A DNA stretch of 64,000 nucleotides. Source: Megasphaera paucivorans (lineage in GTDB: Bacteria; Bacillota; Negativicutes; Veillonellales; Megasphaeraceae). The notes under the pieces are model-generated. The model did not search any database and had not been told where the DNA came from. It saw only the letters and a program-made list of their open reading frames with translations. Where the stretch lies: positions 38,381 to 102,380 of the forward strand of contig NZ_FNHQ01000008.1 in assembly GCF_900103535.1 (NCBI RefSeq), in the 5' to 3' direction. This document shows positions 34,928 to 43,322 of the stretch, piece after piece. Position 1 is the stretch's first letter, and each line of letters begins with the position of its first letter. The position numbers were made by a program, and so were the translations under genes.

Positions 34928-36781
34928 ATGTTTTTTCGTACAGATAAAGAAAATAAAGAGAATAAAGAGAAAGATAAATTATTAGTATTTGATCATCATT
35001 CAAACACGGTAATTATTATTGGCTGTGTTTTGCTGGCGGTAGCCTTACTGATTGCATATATAACCAGCGCTATGATTATAAATGAAACAACTTTTTATGA
35101 ATCAAAACGGTATAAGTTTCCGGATCAAGCAAAAAATACCGGTAGTATTGTTGAAAAAAACATTGATGAGGCTGCTGATGTATCCTTAATGATGGCACAT
35201 GATCCGCTTATCATCCATTGGTTAACTACCGGGGAACACGATGATTTTGCGGATTCTTACATTTCACAGCGGATGGATCACGTGACCAAGTATATGAAGT
35301 ATGATGATGTTTTTTTGATTAGTGCGCAGACCCTGCGTTCTTGGGATTATCATGATGGAACATTTAGAGCACAGCGTATAGATATAGCGAACCATCCAGT
35401 AGACCGGCAGATTTTTTCTTTTCTGCAGCAAAATCGCGACTATGCAGTCAATATAGAAAATAACAATAAAACAGCAGTTATTCAGATTAACGCTGCTATT
35501 AAGGAAAATAATACCATCTTAGGGGTAACCGGTGTAAAAATAAGCGCAGCACAAATTATGCAAAAGCTCATAGATGCAGATGCGAATAAAACATGTGATG
35601 TTTGGCTTATCAATAACAAGGGCGATATCTGTTTTTCAACAAGCACAGAATATTTAAATCATTCATTACAGCAGTATCTTCCTGAAAGTGTTGTAACTGA
35701 TATTGAACAAGATACAGGCAAAAAAGATTTTGAAATCAGTAAATACAATAATGAAGCAGAGTCTCAAATATATGATATTGCATATAAACCAGTAAAGAAT
35801 ACGAATTGGAAACTTGTTGTCCGTGTACCGCGATCAACAAGTATAGAACCTTTGATGAATATTAAGCGGATCATTACTATATCCTATGTATTTATTTTCC
35901 TTTGTACTTCTCTGCTTTTTTATCTTATTACCCATCAAATTGTCAATCCACGCAAAAGGGCAATGCAGTTGAATCGAAGGCTGGAAAATGTAATTACTGA
36001 CAGAACTCAAAAATTGCAGGAAAAAAATATTAAACTTCAAGATGGCATGGAATATGCCCAATTGATTCAACAAGCTGTTTTGCCTTCCAGCAGTGAAATA
36101 GCACGATATTTAAAAGACTTTTTTGTAATTTTTGAGCCGAAGGAAAGTGTTGGCGGTGATTTTTATTGGCTGAGAAATTATGACGACGGTATTTTGTTAG
36201 CTGTTGGAGATTGTACTGGTCATGGGGTCTCAGGAGCGCTTATGGCAACGGCTGTAAATGCTATGTTCAATCATATTACCGAAAATATTTGTCATGATGA
36301 TCCGGCAATCATTTTGAATGAATTAGCACGCGCTTTTCGTCAATCCTTTAGCAGCGACAACGATAAATTTGTTTCAACAGGGTTTGAAATTGCAATATTA
36401 TTTTTAACAAAAAAACAGCATGTTTTATTTGCAGGAGCTGATATGCCGCTTTATTATTATAATGGAACACAGGTGTCGGAAATAAAGGGCGATAAAATGG
36501 CGGTTGACTGCAAACCAATCAAAACGAAAAAACTTTTTAGTAATCAGGTTATTACGTGTTGTCCGGGGAATGCATTTTATATTATTACAGATGGATATCA
36601 CGAACAACCGGGTGGTAAACAACATCTTCCTTATGGAAAGCAAAGATTGCTTGCATTGTTGGGTGAATTGGTCAAAATGCCGGTGGACTTGCAGAGAAAA
36701 CAAATCATGGACACGTTTCATGAATATATGGGAAATGAACGCCGGCGTGACGATATAACTGTATTTGGTTTTAAAATATAA
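34928..36781 (+). CDS. siaA: SiaA-like membrane PP2C/SpoIIE-type serine/threonine phosphatase
   Basis: 617 residues from ATG 34928 (GATGAGG 9 nt upstream; ATG 34913 is an alternative). Topology: one membrane helix at ~28-50, an extracytoplasmic Cache-like sensor of ~270 residues, a second helix at ~318-340, a short coiled coil and a SpoIIE/PP2C phosphatase from ~385 to the end (FEPKESVGGDFYW, AVGDCTGHGVSGALMA, FAGADMPLYYY, DGYHEQ, RRRDDITVFGFKI) with the acidic metal ligands in place. In Pseudomonas SiaA dephosphorylates SiaC in response to surfactant or nutrient signals. The three following genes match SiaB, SiaC and SiaD in order. Confidence 0.88.
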   Translation: MFFRTDKENKENKEKDKLLVFDHHSNTVIIIGCVLLAVALLIAYITSAMIINETTFYESKRYKFPDQAKNTGSIVEKNIDEAADVSLMMAHDPLIIHWLTTGEHDDFADSYISQRMDHVTKYMKYDDVFLISAQTLRSWDYHDGTFRAQRIDIANHPVDRQIFSFLQQNRDYAVNIENNNKTAVIQINAAIKENNTILGVTGVKISAAQIMQKLIDADANKTCDVWLINNKGDICFSTSTEYLNHSLQQYLPESVVTDIEQDTGKKDFEISKYNNEAESQIYDIAYKPVKNTNWKLVVRVPRSTSIEPLMNIKRIITISYVFIFLCTSLLFYLITHQIVNPRKRAMQLNRRLENVITDRTQKLQEKNIKLQDGMEYAQLIQQAVLPSSSEIARYLKDFFVIFEPKESVGGDFYWLRNYDDGILLAVGDCTGHGVSGALMATAVNAMFNHITENICHDDPAIILNELARAFRQSFSSDNDKFVSTGFEIAILFLTKKQHVLFAGADMPLYYYNGTQVSEIKGDKMAVDCKPIKTKKLFSNQVITCCPGNAFYIITDGYHEQPGGKQHLPYGKQRLLALLGELVKMPVDLQRKQIMDTFHEYMGNERRRDDITVFGFKI

Positions 36782-36806
36782 AAAGAGCGATAGGAGCGAC
36801 AAAGGT

Positions 36807-37364
36807 ATGGATATAACGATGTATAAATTGTATCAAAATTTGAAGGCAAATGACATTTTGATGACCTATTGCGGTGCCTTTGCACAAGAAAGTATTGAAG
36901 GAATTGGCAATGCAATACGGAAAAATTTAGCGGCCGAAGAAGCGGAAACTTCGACGGCTTTGACGGTGTTTTCTATTTTTATTGAGCAGGTTCAAAATAT
37001 TTTGAATTATTCTGCTGAAAAATTAACTGTCCGGGAAGATGATGAACATGAACTTCGGTTCGGAATGGCGATTGTGGGACGAAATCCGGCCGGAAAATTT
37101 TTTGTTTGCTGTGGGAATAAGGTATTGAAAGAAGATATGCCGGTAATAAAGGAAAAATTAGAGATGCTTAATAAATTAAGCAGAGAAGATTTAAAGGATT
37201 TATATAAAAAACAGCGCCGTAATGTACTTCCCTTAAATGGAAAAGGTGCAGGCCTTGGCTTGATTGAAATGGCAAGAAAGTCAGAAGGTCCGATGGAGTA
37301 TTCGTTTGAACCGGCAGGAACCGATTGGTTTTTTTTCAGTATTAAAGTAACTGTGAGGAGATAA
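36807..37364 (+). CDS. siaB: SiaB family protein kinase
   Basis: 185 residues from ATG 36807. Matches the SiaB/DUF6272 group: N-terminal YKLYQNLKANDILMTYCGAFAQESIEGIGNAIRKNL, then a GHKL-like C-terminal region with GKGAGLGLIEMARKS (ATP-lid type glycines) and F(F/Y)SIKV ending. In the Sia switch this kinase phosphorylates SiaC, opposing the phosphatase SiaA. It is 25 nt after siaA and 3 nt before siaC. AGGAG lies about 10 nt before the chosen start. Confidence 0.85.
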   Translation: MDITMYKLYQNLKANDILMTYCGAFAQESIEGIGNAIRKNLAAEEAETSTALTVFSIFIEQVQNILNYSAEKLTVREDDEHELRFGMAIVGRNPAGKFFVCCGNKVLKEDMPVIKEKLEMLNKLSREDLKDLYKKQRRNVLPLNGKGAGLGLIEMARKSEGPMEYSFEPAGTDWFFFSIKVTVRR

Positions 37365-37367
37365 AGT

Positions 37368-37745
37368 ATGGAAAATTTGATTATTGAACAAACAAAATCG
37401 ACACCGTATATCTTTTTTTGTGCAGCGACGGGAAAACTTCGAATTGAAGGAGAATCATATCCGGAAAATGTGATAAAGTTTTATACTCCGGTTTTAGAAT
37501 GGCTGCATGATTACTTTATGACGAATGTAAAAGACATGGTACTGGAATTTAAAATTATTTATTTTAATAGCAGTACATCTAAAGTATTTCTGACTATTTT
37601 TGATTTACTGGAACAAAAAGCATCGACAGGATGCAATATCACGGTAAAATGGATTTGTGATAAAGATAATGATGTAGCTATTGAATGTGGTGAAGAATTC
37701 CAAGAAGAAATAAATAAATTTTTATTTACGGTTGAAATCTGTTAA
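37368..37745 (+). CDS. siaC: SiaC family regulatory phosphoprotein (DUF1987)
   Basis: 125 residues. The DUF1987/SiaC pattern is clear: TPYIFFCAATGKLRIEGESYPENVIKFYTPVLEWL followed by YFNSSTSKVFLTIFDLLE. The phosphorylated residue of Pseudomonas SiaC is a Thr near position 68; here S68-S69-T70 occupies that site. Unphosphorylated SiaC binds and activates the diguanylate cyclase SiaD. The protein folds like an anti-sigma-factor antagonist. Start 37368 has GTGAGGAG 8 nt upstream. Confidence 0.88.
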   Translation: MENLIIEQTKSTPYIFFCAATGKLRIEGESYPENVIKFYTPVLEWLHDYFMTNVKDMVLEFKIIYFNSSTSKVFLTIFDLLEQKASTGCNITVKWICDKDNDVAIECGEEFQEEINKFLFTVEIC

Positions 37746-37757
37746 ACGGGGGAATTT

Positions 37758-38477
37758 ATGACGATCAGAAGTTTGTATATGGCCGAAGAAATGGTTTTGG
37801 AAAAATCAGAAAATTTACTGATGAGTAAACAATACTGTTCTGTTGAGGAATATCGCGAACTATACGAAGAATATAAGAAGCTTTTTAAACAGGTAAAAAC
37901 ATTGGTGAAAATTGCCGATTTAACGGAGCAGGAACTTAAAATTTTATTTGAAAAATTCAGTGAAGTATCTCGAATAGATAGTTTAACGGGATTATATAAT
38001 CGCAGGTATTTTTGGGAAACTTTTTCAAAAGTATGGGAACAGTCCATTGAGCATAACTTCGTGGTATCATTATTAATGATTGATATCGATTATTTTAAAA
38101 AGTATAATGATGCGTACGGACATTTACAAGGTGATGAATGCTTAAAGGCGATGGCAGTAGAATTTCAACGTTCTGTGCGGCGGCCGCAAGATATGGTAGT
38201 GCGGTTTGGTGGGGAAGAGTTTGTTGTATTGCTGCCGCAATCGGGAAAAGAAGCGGCGATTCATGTTGCAAAACGATTATTCCGAAATGTTAACAGTTTA
38301 TATTCTAAATATAGTCCGGTACAACTAAAAAGCCAGATGACTATTTCTGTTGGAATTGCTTCTTTATATCCGCAGCAGGAAGATCCCATTACGCTGTTAG
38401 TAGATAAAGCTGATCAGGAATTATACAGAGCAAAAGAAGCTGGACGAAATTGTTTCAGGTTATATGAACGTCCTTGA
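37758..38477 (+). CDS. siaD: SiaD-like diguanylate cyclase
   Basis: 239 residues, cytosolic. An N-terminal helical region of ~70 residues (coiled coil, YREL-YEEYKKLFKQVK) where SiaC binds in the model system, then a GGDEF domain with active-site GGEEF at 151-155 and an RxxD allosteric inhibitory site (R142-D145) exactly five residues before it. Makes cyclic-di-GMP from two GTP and should be feedback inhibited. ATG 37758 follows GGGGGAA and is 12 nt after siaC. Fourth gene of the operon. Confidence 0.9.
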   Translation: MTIRSLYMAEEMVLEKSENLLMSKQYCSVEEYRELYEEYKKLFKQVKTLVKIADLTEQELKILFEKFSEVSRIDSLTGLYNRRYFWETFSKVWEQSIEHNFVVSLLMIDIDYFKKYNDAYGHLQGDECLKAMAVEFQRSVRRPQDMVVRFGGEEFVVLLPQSGKEAAIHVAKRLFRNVNSLYSKYSPVQLKSQMTISVGIASLYPQQEDPITLLVDKADQELYRAKEAGRNCFRLYERP

Positions 38478-38683
38478 GACTTTTTCTTTTAAAACATAGA
38501 ATGATAAAAGTATGTTCTTTTAATTTTTTATATGCTAACGCAGTCGACTTATATAAATTAAAAGGAGCTACATCGTTTTATTATTTATAAATGAATATAG
38601 AAGATTATGTATATGAAAGTATGAGTGAAGCTGTTTATTTTGAGGAAAGTTCAAACCATATACGGAAAGTACACGAAAAGAAA

Positions 38684-38713
38684 ACCGGCTCCTGCCGTAT
38701 GGCAGGAGCCGGT
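38684..38713 (-). terminator. Terminator of the superoxide reductase gene (- strand)
   Basis: ACCGGCTCCTGCC (38684-38696) and its exact complement (38701-38713) around GTAT; on the - strand the stem is followed by TTTTCTTTT. It may also stop the + strand sia operon. Confidence 0.9.
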
Positions 38714-38768
38714 ACTGTTATTCTTGTTGTAACAGCGATCAATTGTATTGGTTAGACAGCAGAGACAA

Positions 38769-39212
38769 TTAGCCTTCTAACTTGCATCCGCCAAATTCAG
38801 GGGAGCAGCCGCCAAGAACCGTTTCAACCGTTTTTGTTCCAAATTCTTTCTTCCATAAACCATGAAGATTGCAATAGGCATATACTGTTCCCGAATCCGC
38901 ACCCTTGAAAATTGTTTTGGGAGCCTGTCCGGCAAATAGTTTATGCGTTTCTATTCTGTTCCCGCTGACCAAGGTAATCCATTGGATAAAATGTTCATCA
39001 ACCATTGGGTGTTCAACGGAACCAACCGTTACAATAAGATCACCATCTTTGCTGATGACTTCAGGAATGTGTTTTTCTTTAGCTGCTTCTACTGCACCGG
39101 CAACTAATTTTTTCATCGGCTGGCCACAGCAAGAGAGTTGGCTGTTGCTGCCTTGTATAACGGCAACTAAATTACCGCAATGTTCACAATAATAAAAATC
39201 TACTTCATTCAT
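38769..39212 (-). CDS. dfx: Desulfoferrodoxin, two-iron superoxide reductase
   Basis: 147 residues. Reduces superoxide to hydrogen peroxide without making oxygen, using electrons usually from rubredoxin. Both iron sites are complete: desulforedoxin-type centre I with Cys9, Cys12, Cys28 and Cys29 (YYCEHC...SCCG), and catalytic centre II with His48, His68, His74, Cys114 and His117 (EKHIP, EHPMVDEHF, CNLHGLW). The tail has two extra cysteines (GGCSPEFGGC) of unknown role. GGAGG precedes the ATG. It has its own strong promoter with a palindrome near the start point. Confidence 0.97.
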   Translation of the reverse strand: MNEVDFYYCEHCGNLVAVIQGSNSQLSCCGQPMKKLVAGAVEAAKEKHIPEVISKDGDLIVTVGSVEHPMVDEHFIQWITLVSGNRIETHKLFAGQAPKTIFKGADSGTVYAYCNLHGLWKKEFGTKTVETVLGGCSPEFGGCKLEG

Positions 39213-39278
39213 AATAACACCTCCAAATAAAATAACATATATAAATAAAAATAATTTTATATAATTCCAATCGTTAAT

Positions 39279-39290
39279 TAATAATTATTA
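39279..39290 (-). promoter_or_regulatory. Palindrome TAATAATTATTA at the dfx transcription start, candidate operator
   Basis: A perfect 12-bp palindrome 8-19 nt downstream of the dfx -10 box on the - strand, where a repressor would overlap the start point. It resembles a PerR/Fur-type AT-rich box (TTATAAT-N-ATTATAA) but the surrounding DNA is AT-rich, so chance is possible. Confidence 0.4.
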
Positions 39291-39298
39291 TTTACATA

Positions 39299-39327
39299 AT
39301 TATATAATACTTTTTAATATAAGTCAA
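39299..39327 (-). promoter_or_regulatory. Promoter of dfx
   Basis: On the - strand: TTGACT (39327-39322), 17-nt spacer, perfect TATAAT (39304-39299). About 87 nt from the start codon. Confidence 0.8.
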
Positions 39328-39362
39328 TAAATTACAATGGTAAAATAAAGAATATTCCTGCA

Positions 39363-39408
39363 TGTTATTGCGGTAGTACTGCGAATTGAACACAAATCCG
39401 CAATAACA
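39363..39408 (-). terminator. Hairpin after the flavodiiron gene
   Basis: TGTTATTGCGG (39363-39373) and CCGCAATAACA (39398-39408), perfect 11-bp arms, 24-nt loop. Downstream on the - strand T-richness is modest, so termination is likely but not certain. Confidence 0.55.
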
Positions 39409-39467
39409 TACAAGAACATACGCAATGTATAAAAATGATAAATATGTATTTAAATATACCTCACATA

Positions 39468-40670
39468 TTACTTCATGGAATCAATAATACTAGTTACCAT
39501 ATCATCCATAGAGGGTTCTTGCGCGGAGGTCATGGATGAATTTAATGTAACGGTATCATCCAGTACGGTAATTCCTTTTAGTTCGTCATTTAAGAAATTA
39601 CGTATCAATGAACCTGCCGTACATGCCCAAGAGCCGTTTTCTATAATCGCTGCAGTACGGTTTTGAATATTTAAGGCTTTCATATCCATTAAATAATTGT
39701 GCATCTTAGGATAAATGCCTAGATTGTAGGTTACGGAAGCAAATACAATATGGCTGAGACGGAATGTTTCTGAAATAAGGTAGGATATATCTGTATTGGA
39801 TACGTCATACATATATACATTTGTCATGCCTTTTTCTACCAACTTAGTAGCTAGCAGGGAGGCAGCACTTTCTGTATTGCCGTACATGGAAGCATATACT
39901 AGCAAAACTCCTTTTTCTTCCGGCTCATAGGAGCTCCATTTTATATATTTATCCATAAAATATCCCAGATTGTTACGCCATACCAAGCCATGAAGAGGGC
40001 AAATCATTTTTATATCAATACCCGCAGCTTTTTTTAGTAAATATTGGACATGAGGCCCATATTTTCCTACTATATTTGTATAATAACGACGAGCGTCATC
40101 AATCCAATTACGATCAAAATTTACTTCATCATTAAATAATTTTCCGTCAATAGCACCAAATGTACCAAAAGCATCTGCAGAGAAAAGGACACCATTCGTA
40201 GTATCAAAAGTGACCATAGCTTCCGGCCAATGTACCATAGGAGCGGCTACAAATGTTACGGTATGTTTGCCGAAGGATTTAATGTCACCTTCTTTAACTT
40301 CTTCATATCGACCATCAATAGAAAAGCCAAATTGACGCATCAGCATAAATGCTTTTTCATTACTTATGACAATGGTTTCCGGATGACGAAGCAAAATTTC
40401 AGTTATGGAAGCAGCATGATCAGGTTCTACATGATTGATGACTAAATAGTTTAGGGGACGGCCGGATAACACGGCTTCTACGTTTTCTAAAAACTGACGG
40501 CAGACAGACCAATCAGCCGTATCGAAGAGAACTGTTTTTTCATCGAGCAATACATACGCATTATACGAAACTCCGCGAGGAATGGGATGAATATTTTCAA
40601 ATAAGGTGAGACGATGATCATTTGCACCTACCCAGTACAAATCTTCTGTTACTTTTCTAACACAATGCAT
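39468..40670 (-). CDS. fprA: Flavodiiron protein (rubredoxin:oxygen/NO oxidoreductase)
   Basis: 400 residues. N-terminal metallo-beta-lactamase-like diiron domain with ligands His80-x-Glu82-x-Asp84-His85 (NHVEPDHAAS), His147 (VHWPE), Asp166 (SADAFG) and His227 (PLHGLVW), then a flavodoxin domain from ~250 (LLVYASMYGNTESAA). Class A length, without fused rubredoxin. It reduces oxygen to water (or NO to N2O) with electrons from rubredoxin or a flavoprotein. The adjacent upstream gene encodes a rubredoxin-tailed dehydrogenase that could supply them. AAAGGAGG precedes the ATG. Confidence 0.95.
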   Translation of the reverse strand: MHCVRKVTEDLYWVGANDHRLTLFENIHPIPRGVSYNAYVLLDEKTVLFDTADWSVCRQFLENVEAVLSGRPLNYLVINHVEPDHAASITEILLRHPETIVISNEKAFMLMRQFGFSIDGRYEEVKEGDIKSFGKHTVTFVAAPMVHWPEAMVTFDTTNGVLFSADAFGTFGAIDGKLFNDEVNFDRNWIDDARRYYTNIVGKYGPHVQYLLKKAAGIDIKMICPLHGLVWRNNLGYFMDKYIKWSSYEPEEKGVLLVYASMYGNTESAASLLATKLVEKGMTNVYMYDVSNTDISYLISETFRLSHIVFASVTYNLGIYPKMHNYLMDMKALNIQNRTAAIIENGSWACTAGSLIRNFLNDELKGITVLDDTVTLNSSMTSAQEPSMDDMVTSIIDSMK

Positions 40671-40716
40671 AATAAATCCTCCTTTTATCTAAATACTACA
40701 ATATGATATGTTAATA

Positions 40717-40735
40717 CTATATTTTCGAAATATAG
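40717..40735 (-). promoter_or_regulatory. Palindrome upstream of the flavodiiron gene, candidate Rrf2 operator (copy 1)
   Basis: CTATATTT-TCG-AAATATAG, a perfect palindrome 47-65 nt before the start codon. Its core TATTTTCGAAATAT differs by one base from the core upstream of the fusion dehydrogenase (42748-42761). Confidence 0.6.
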
Positions 40736-40753
40736 GCAAGGGTATATTGGAAA

Positions 40754-42658
40754 TCAGGCTTTGATAAATCCTGTTTTATCTTCACCGCATTCCGGGCAAA
40801 TCCATTCATCCGGAAGCTTTTCAAAAGAGGTGCCGGGACGAATATCATTTTCAGGATCTCCTATGGCAGGATTATATTCATATCCACAACCGTTGCAAAC
40901 ATAAAGGTTTTGCGGTATTTCTTTTTTAGGAGTAGGTCGTTTCATTTTAACCATAGGAGGTGCCGGCTTTTTGGCTTTACCGTTATCCAGTGCTTTCGTA
41001 AGCAACGGTAATATTTCCATTACATCGCCGACAATACCGTAGTCACAATTTTTGAAAATAGGAGCATGCGGATCTTTATTAATTGCTACGATGGTTGCAG
41101 CATCCTTTATACCCTTTAAGTGCTGACCGGCACCGGAAATGCCGCAAGCAATATATAAGTTCCCCTTGAATTTTTGTCCAGACATACCTACATAGCGGTC
41201 TAACGGTACGTATTGTAGTGTTTCAGCTACAGGACGGGAAGAACCAATAGCAGCTCCTGCCTGGACAGCTAGATTTTCGATTAATTTCATATTCTTTTTT
41301 TCACCGATTCCCTTACCGGCACTGACAACTCGTTCTGCCTGCGCAATAGGAGTGTCCAAAGCAATACCGACAGTAAAATCAAAACCATCGTTCTTTAAAG
41401 CGGTTACCAAGGCATCGGTTCGTTCTTTGGCAGAACCTTCATTGAGTATCATTTTTTTTCGGTTCCCCGTAATCGGGCCATGTTTTTTGCCCACAGCAGG
41501 GGTGTGCTCGTTAGATACCTTATCTGTAATGTGTGAAGCAATGACTACACGCTGAATTTCATTTGTACCTTCATAAATGGTACAGATTTTAGCATCACGG
41601 TATGCGCGTTCTACTTCCATACCTTTTAAGTAACCGGTTCCGCCAAAAATCTGCAGTGCGTCATTAACAATTGTTAAACAGCTATCGGAAGCATATTGTT
41701 TAGCCATTGCCGATTCCATGCCATACGGTTCATGATTTTCTTTTAATTCGGCTGCACTATATACCAGAAAACGAGAAGCACGGAGCATGGTAGCCATATC
41801 AGCTAATTTAAAAGAAATACCTTGCTGTTGACAAATGGGTTTTCCGAATTGAATACGTTCTTTGGAATATTCCAAGGCATTTTCGTAAGCGCCCTGGGCA
41901 ATACCCAATGCCTGAGAAGCGATTCCAATCCGGCCGCCATCCAGCGTAGACATGGCAATCTTAAAGCCTTCTCCTTCTTTACCCAAGAGATTTTCTTTTG
42001 GAACCTTAACATCATTGAAAATAAGTTCTGCTGTAGAAGAGGAGCGAATGCCCATTTTATCGTAATGATCGCCAAAGGTAAACCCTTCCATTCCTTTTTC
42101 AATAATAAAGGCGCTGATGCCATGTGTTCCCGTATCGGGAGTAGTTACTGCAAAAACAACATAAATATCAGCTTTGTCCGCATTTGTGATAAAAATTTTA
42201 TTGCCGTTTAAAATATAATGATCTCCATCCAATACAGCGGTTGTTTCTGTGCCGCCAGCGTCACTGCCAGCTTCCGGTTCTGTTAGACCGAAAGCACCCA
42301 GTTTTTTTCCTTGTGCCAACGGAACTAAATATTTTTGCTTTTGCTCTTCCGTGCCATAGGCAAAAATAGGCCATGAACCTAATGACACGTGAGCAGACAG
42401 GATGACACCTGTTCCGCCATCTACGCGGGATAATTCTTCGACAGCAATAGCATAGCTGACGACGTCCAGACCGGCACCGCCGTATTCTTTGGGATAGGGA
42501 AGACCCATGAGATCGAGTTTTCCCATTTTCTTGACGATTTCATCGGGGAAACGATTTTCCTTATCCAATAAAAAGGCAATCGGTTTCACTTCCTTTTCCG
42601 CAAAGTCGCGAACTTTTGCACGAAGCATCTCTTGTTCATCTGTCGTCTTAAAATTCAT
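40754..42658 (-). CDS. Triple fusion: acyl-CoA dehydrogenase, ETF-alpha FAD domain, rubredoxin
   Basis: 634 residues in three modules. Residues 1-380 are a complete butyryl-CoA-type acyl-CoA dehydrogenase ([28 protein letters not shown], catalytic Glu363 in [10 protein letters not shown]). Residues ~405-560 match the C-terminal FAD-binding domain of electron-transfer flavoprotein alpha ([50 protein letters not shown]). A Pro/Lys linker leads to rubredoxin at ~585-634 with Cys588, 591, 621 and 624. The N-terminal ETF-alpha domain and ETF-beta are absent. I infer electron flow from acyl-CoA via two flavins to rubredoxin and on to the flavodiiron protein or superoxide reductase next door. AAGGAGG precedes the ATG. 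Confidence 0.92.
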   Translation of the reverse strand: MNFKTTDEQEMLRAKVRDFAEKEVKPIAFLLDKENRFPDEIVKKMGKLDLMGLPYPKEYGGAGLDVVSYAIAVEELSRVDGGTGVILSAHVSLGSWPIFAYGTEEQKQKYLVPLAQGKKLGAFGLTEPEAGSDAGGTETTAVLDGDHYILNGNKIFITNADKADIYVVFAVTTPDTGTHGISAFIIEKGMEGFTFGDHYDKMGIRSSSTAELIFNDVKVPKENLLGKEGEGFKIAMSTLDGGRIGIASQALGIAQGAYENALEYSKERIQFGKPICQQQGISFKLADMATMLRASRFLVYSAAELKENHEPYGMESAMAKQYASDSCLTIVNDALQIFGGTGYLKGMEVERAYRDAKICTIYEGTNEIQRVVIASHITDKVSNEHTPAVGKKHGPITGNRKKMILNEGSAKERTDALVTALKNDGFDFTVGIALDTPIAQAERVVSAGKGIGEKKNMKLIENLAVQAGAAIGSSRPVAETLQYVPLDRYVGMSGQKFKGNLYIACGISGAGQHLKGIKDAATIVAINKDPHAPIFKNCDYGIVGDVMEILPLLTKALDNGKAKKPAPPMVKMKRPTPKKEIPQNLYVCNGCGYEYNPAIGDPENDIRPGTSFEKLPDEWICPECGEDKTGFIKA

Positions 42659-42747
42659 AATTAGTGCCTCCTTAAAAAAAACATTGTTGATAAAAATACT
42701 CCAGAATAGGAGCGTAACTAGTGATTGGTTTCTGCACTTTTACATAT

Positions 42748-42761
42748 TATTTTCTAAATAT
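42748..42761 (-). promoter_or_regulatory. Candidate Rrf2 operator (copy 2, fusion dehydrogenase)
   Basis: Core TATTTTCTAAATAT, one base different from the palindrome upstream of the flavodiiron gene, and both are followed by a (A/G)GG. It overlaps the 3' end of the Rrf2 gene, about 90-103 nt upstream of the dehydrogenase start. Confidence 0.55.
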
Positions 42762-43173
42762 GGGTATCAAATAATATAGTATACAATGAATAAGAATGCA
42801 GTTTTTCGTTAATTTCTTTTTGTAAGTGACTTAAATGGGTATGGACCAAACATACTTGCCGATACTTTTCACGCCAGGGACAATGATAATTTGTCTGCAT
42901 ACAAGCGCTGATGGGTCTATCAGCATCCATAATAGCAATAAGCGTGAGCAATGAAATATCATGGAGATCGCAGATTAAACGGCAGCCACCGCCAACTCCC
43001 CGACTTAATTCGATAATACCTGCTTTTGCCAGTTTTTTTGCTATTTTGTAGACAAATTGTTGAGGCAGCAGCTCTTTATCACAAATTTCCTTAATGGGTG
43101 TTTTTGTATTACCGGCATCGGCTAATGAGCGAAGTATACGCAAAGCATAATCTGTTTCCTTTGTAATTAGCAA
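42754..43173 (-). CDS. Rrf2-family regulator with cysteine cluster
   Basis: 140 residues starting at TTG 43173, chosen because AAAGGAG lies 6 nt upstream and gives the canonical Rrf2 start (L)LITKETDYALRILRSLA. An in-frame ATG at 43194 precedes the ribosome site and is unlikely. Helix-turn-helix with KEICDKELLPQQFVYKIAKKLAKAGII, then the GVGGGCRL wing. Three cysteines (Cys-x6-Cys-x9-Cys) in the region 'ACMQTNYHCPWREKYRQVC' place it with the Fe-S-binding IscR/NsrR/RsrR-like members. Location between oxygen-defence genes suggests a redox or NO sensor for them. Confidence 0.88.
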   Translation of the reverse strand: MLITKETDYALRILRSLADAGNTKTPIKEICDKELLPQQFVYKIAKKLAKAGIIELSRGVGGGCRLICDLHDISLLTLIAIMDADRPISACMQTNYHCPWREKYRQVCLVHTHLSHLQKEINEKLHSYSLYTILFDTHI

Positions 43174-43213
43174 TTTTTTCTCCTTTTGAGGCATAAGTGT
43201 TTGATTTGTCTCT

Positions 43214-43242
43214 ATTATAGTATTCTGGATAAAACAAGTCAA
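43214..43242 (-). promoter_or_regulatory. Promoter of the Rrf2 gene
   Basis: On the - strand: TTGACT (43242-43237), 17-nt spacer, perfect TATAAT (43219-43214), 41 nt before the TTG start. A strong promoter. Confidence 0.8.
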
Positions 43243-43252
43243 GAAATATTAT

Positions 43253-43300
43253 AAAAAAAACTATTGATAATGTAACACTACACTATCAATAGTTTTTTAT
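43253..43300 (-). terminator. Bidirectional AT-rich terminator between nitroreductase and Rrf2 genes
   Basis: ACTATTGATA (43260-43269) pairs with TATCAATAGT (43284-43293); A-tract on one side and TTTTTT on the other. It follows the nitroreductase gene on the - strand. Confidence 0.75.
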
Positions 43301-43322
43301 AATACATATTGTAAAGAGTGGT

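Noticed and set aside
38591..38755. Possible 54-codon + strand gene after siaD
   Set aside because: It runs through the 13-bp terminator stem at 38684-38713 and has its ribosome-like site more than 20 nt from the ATG.
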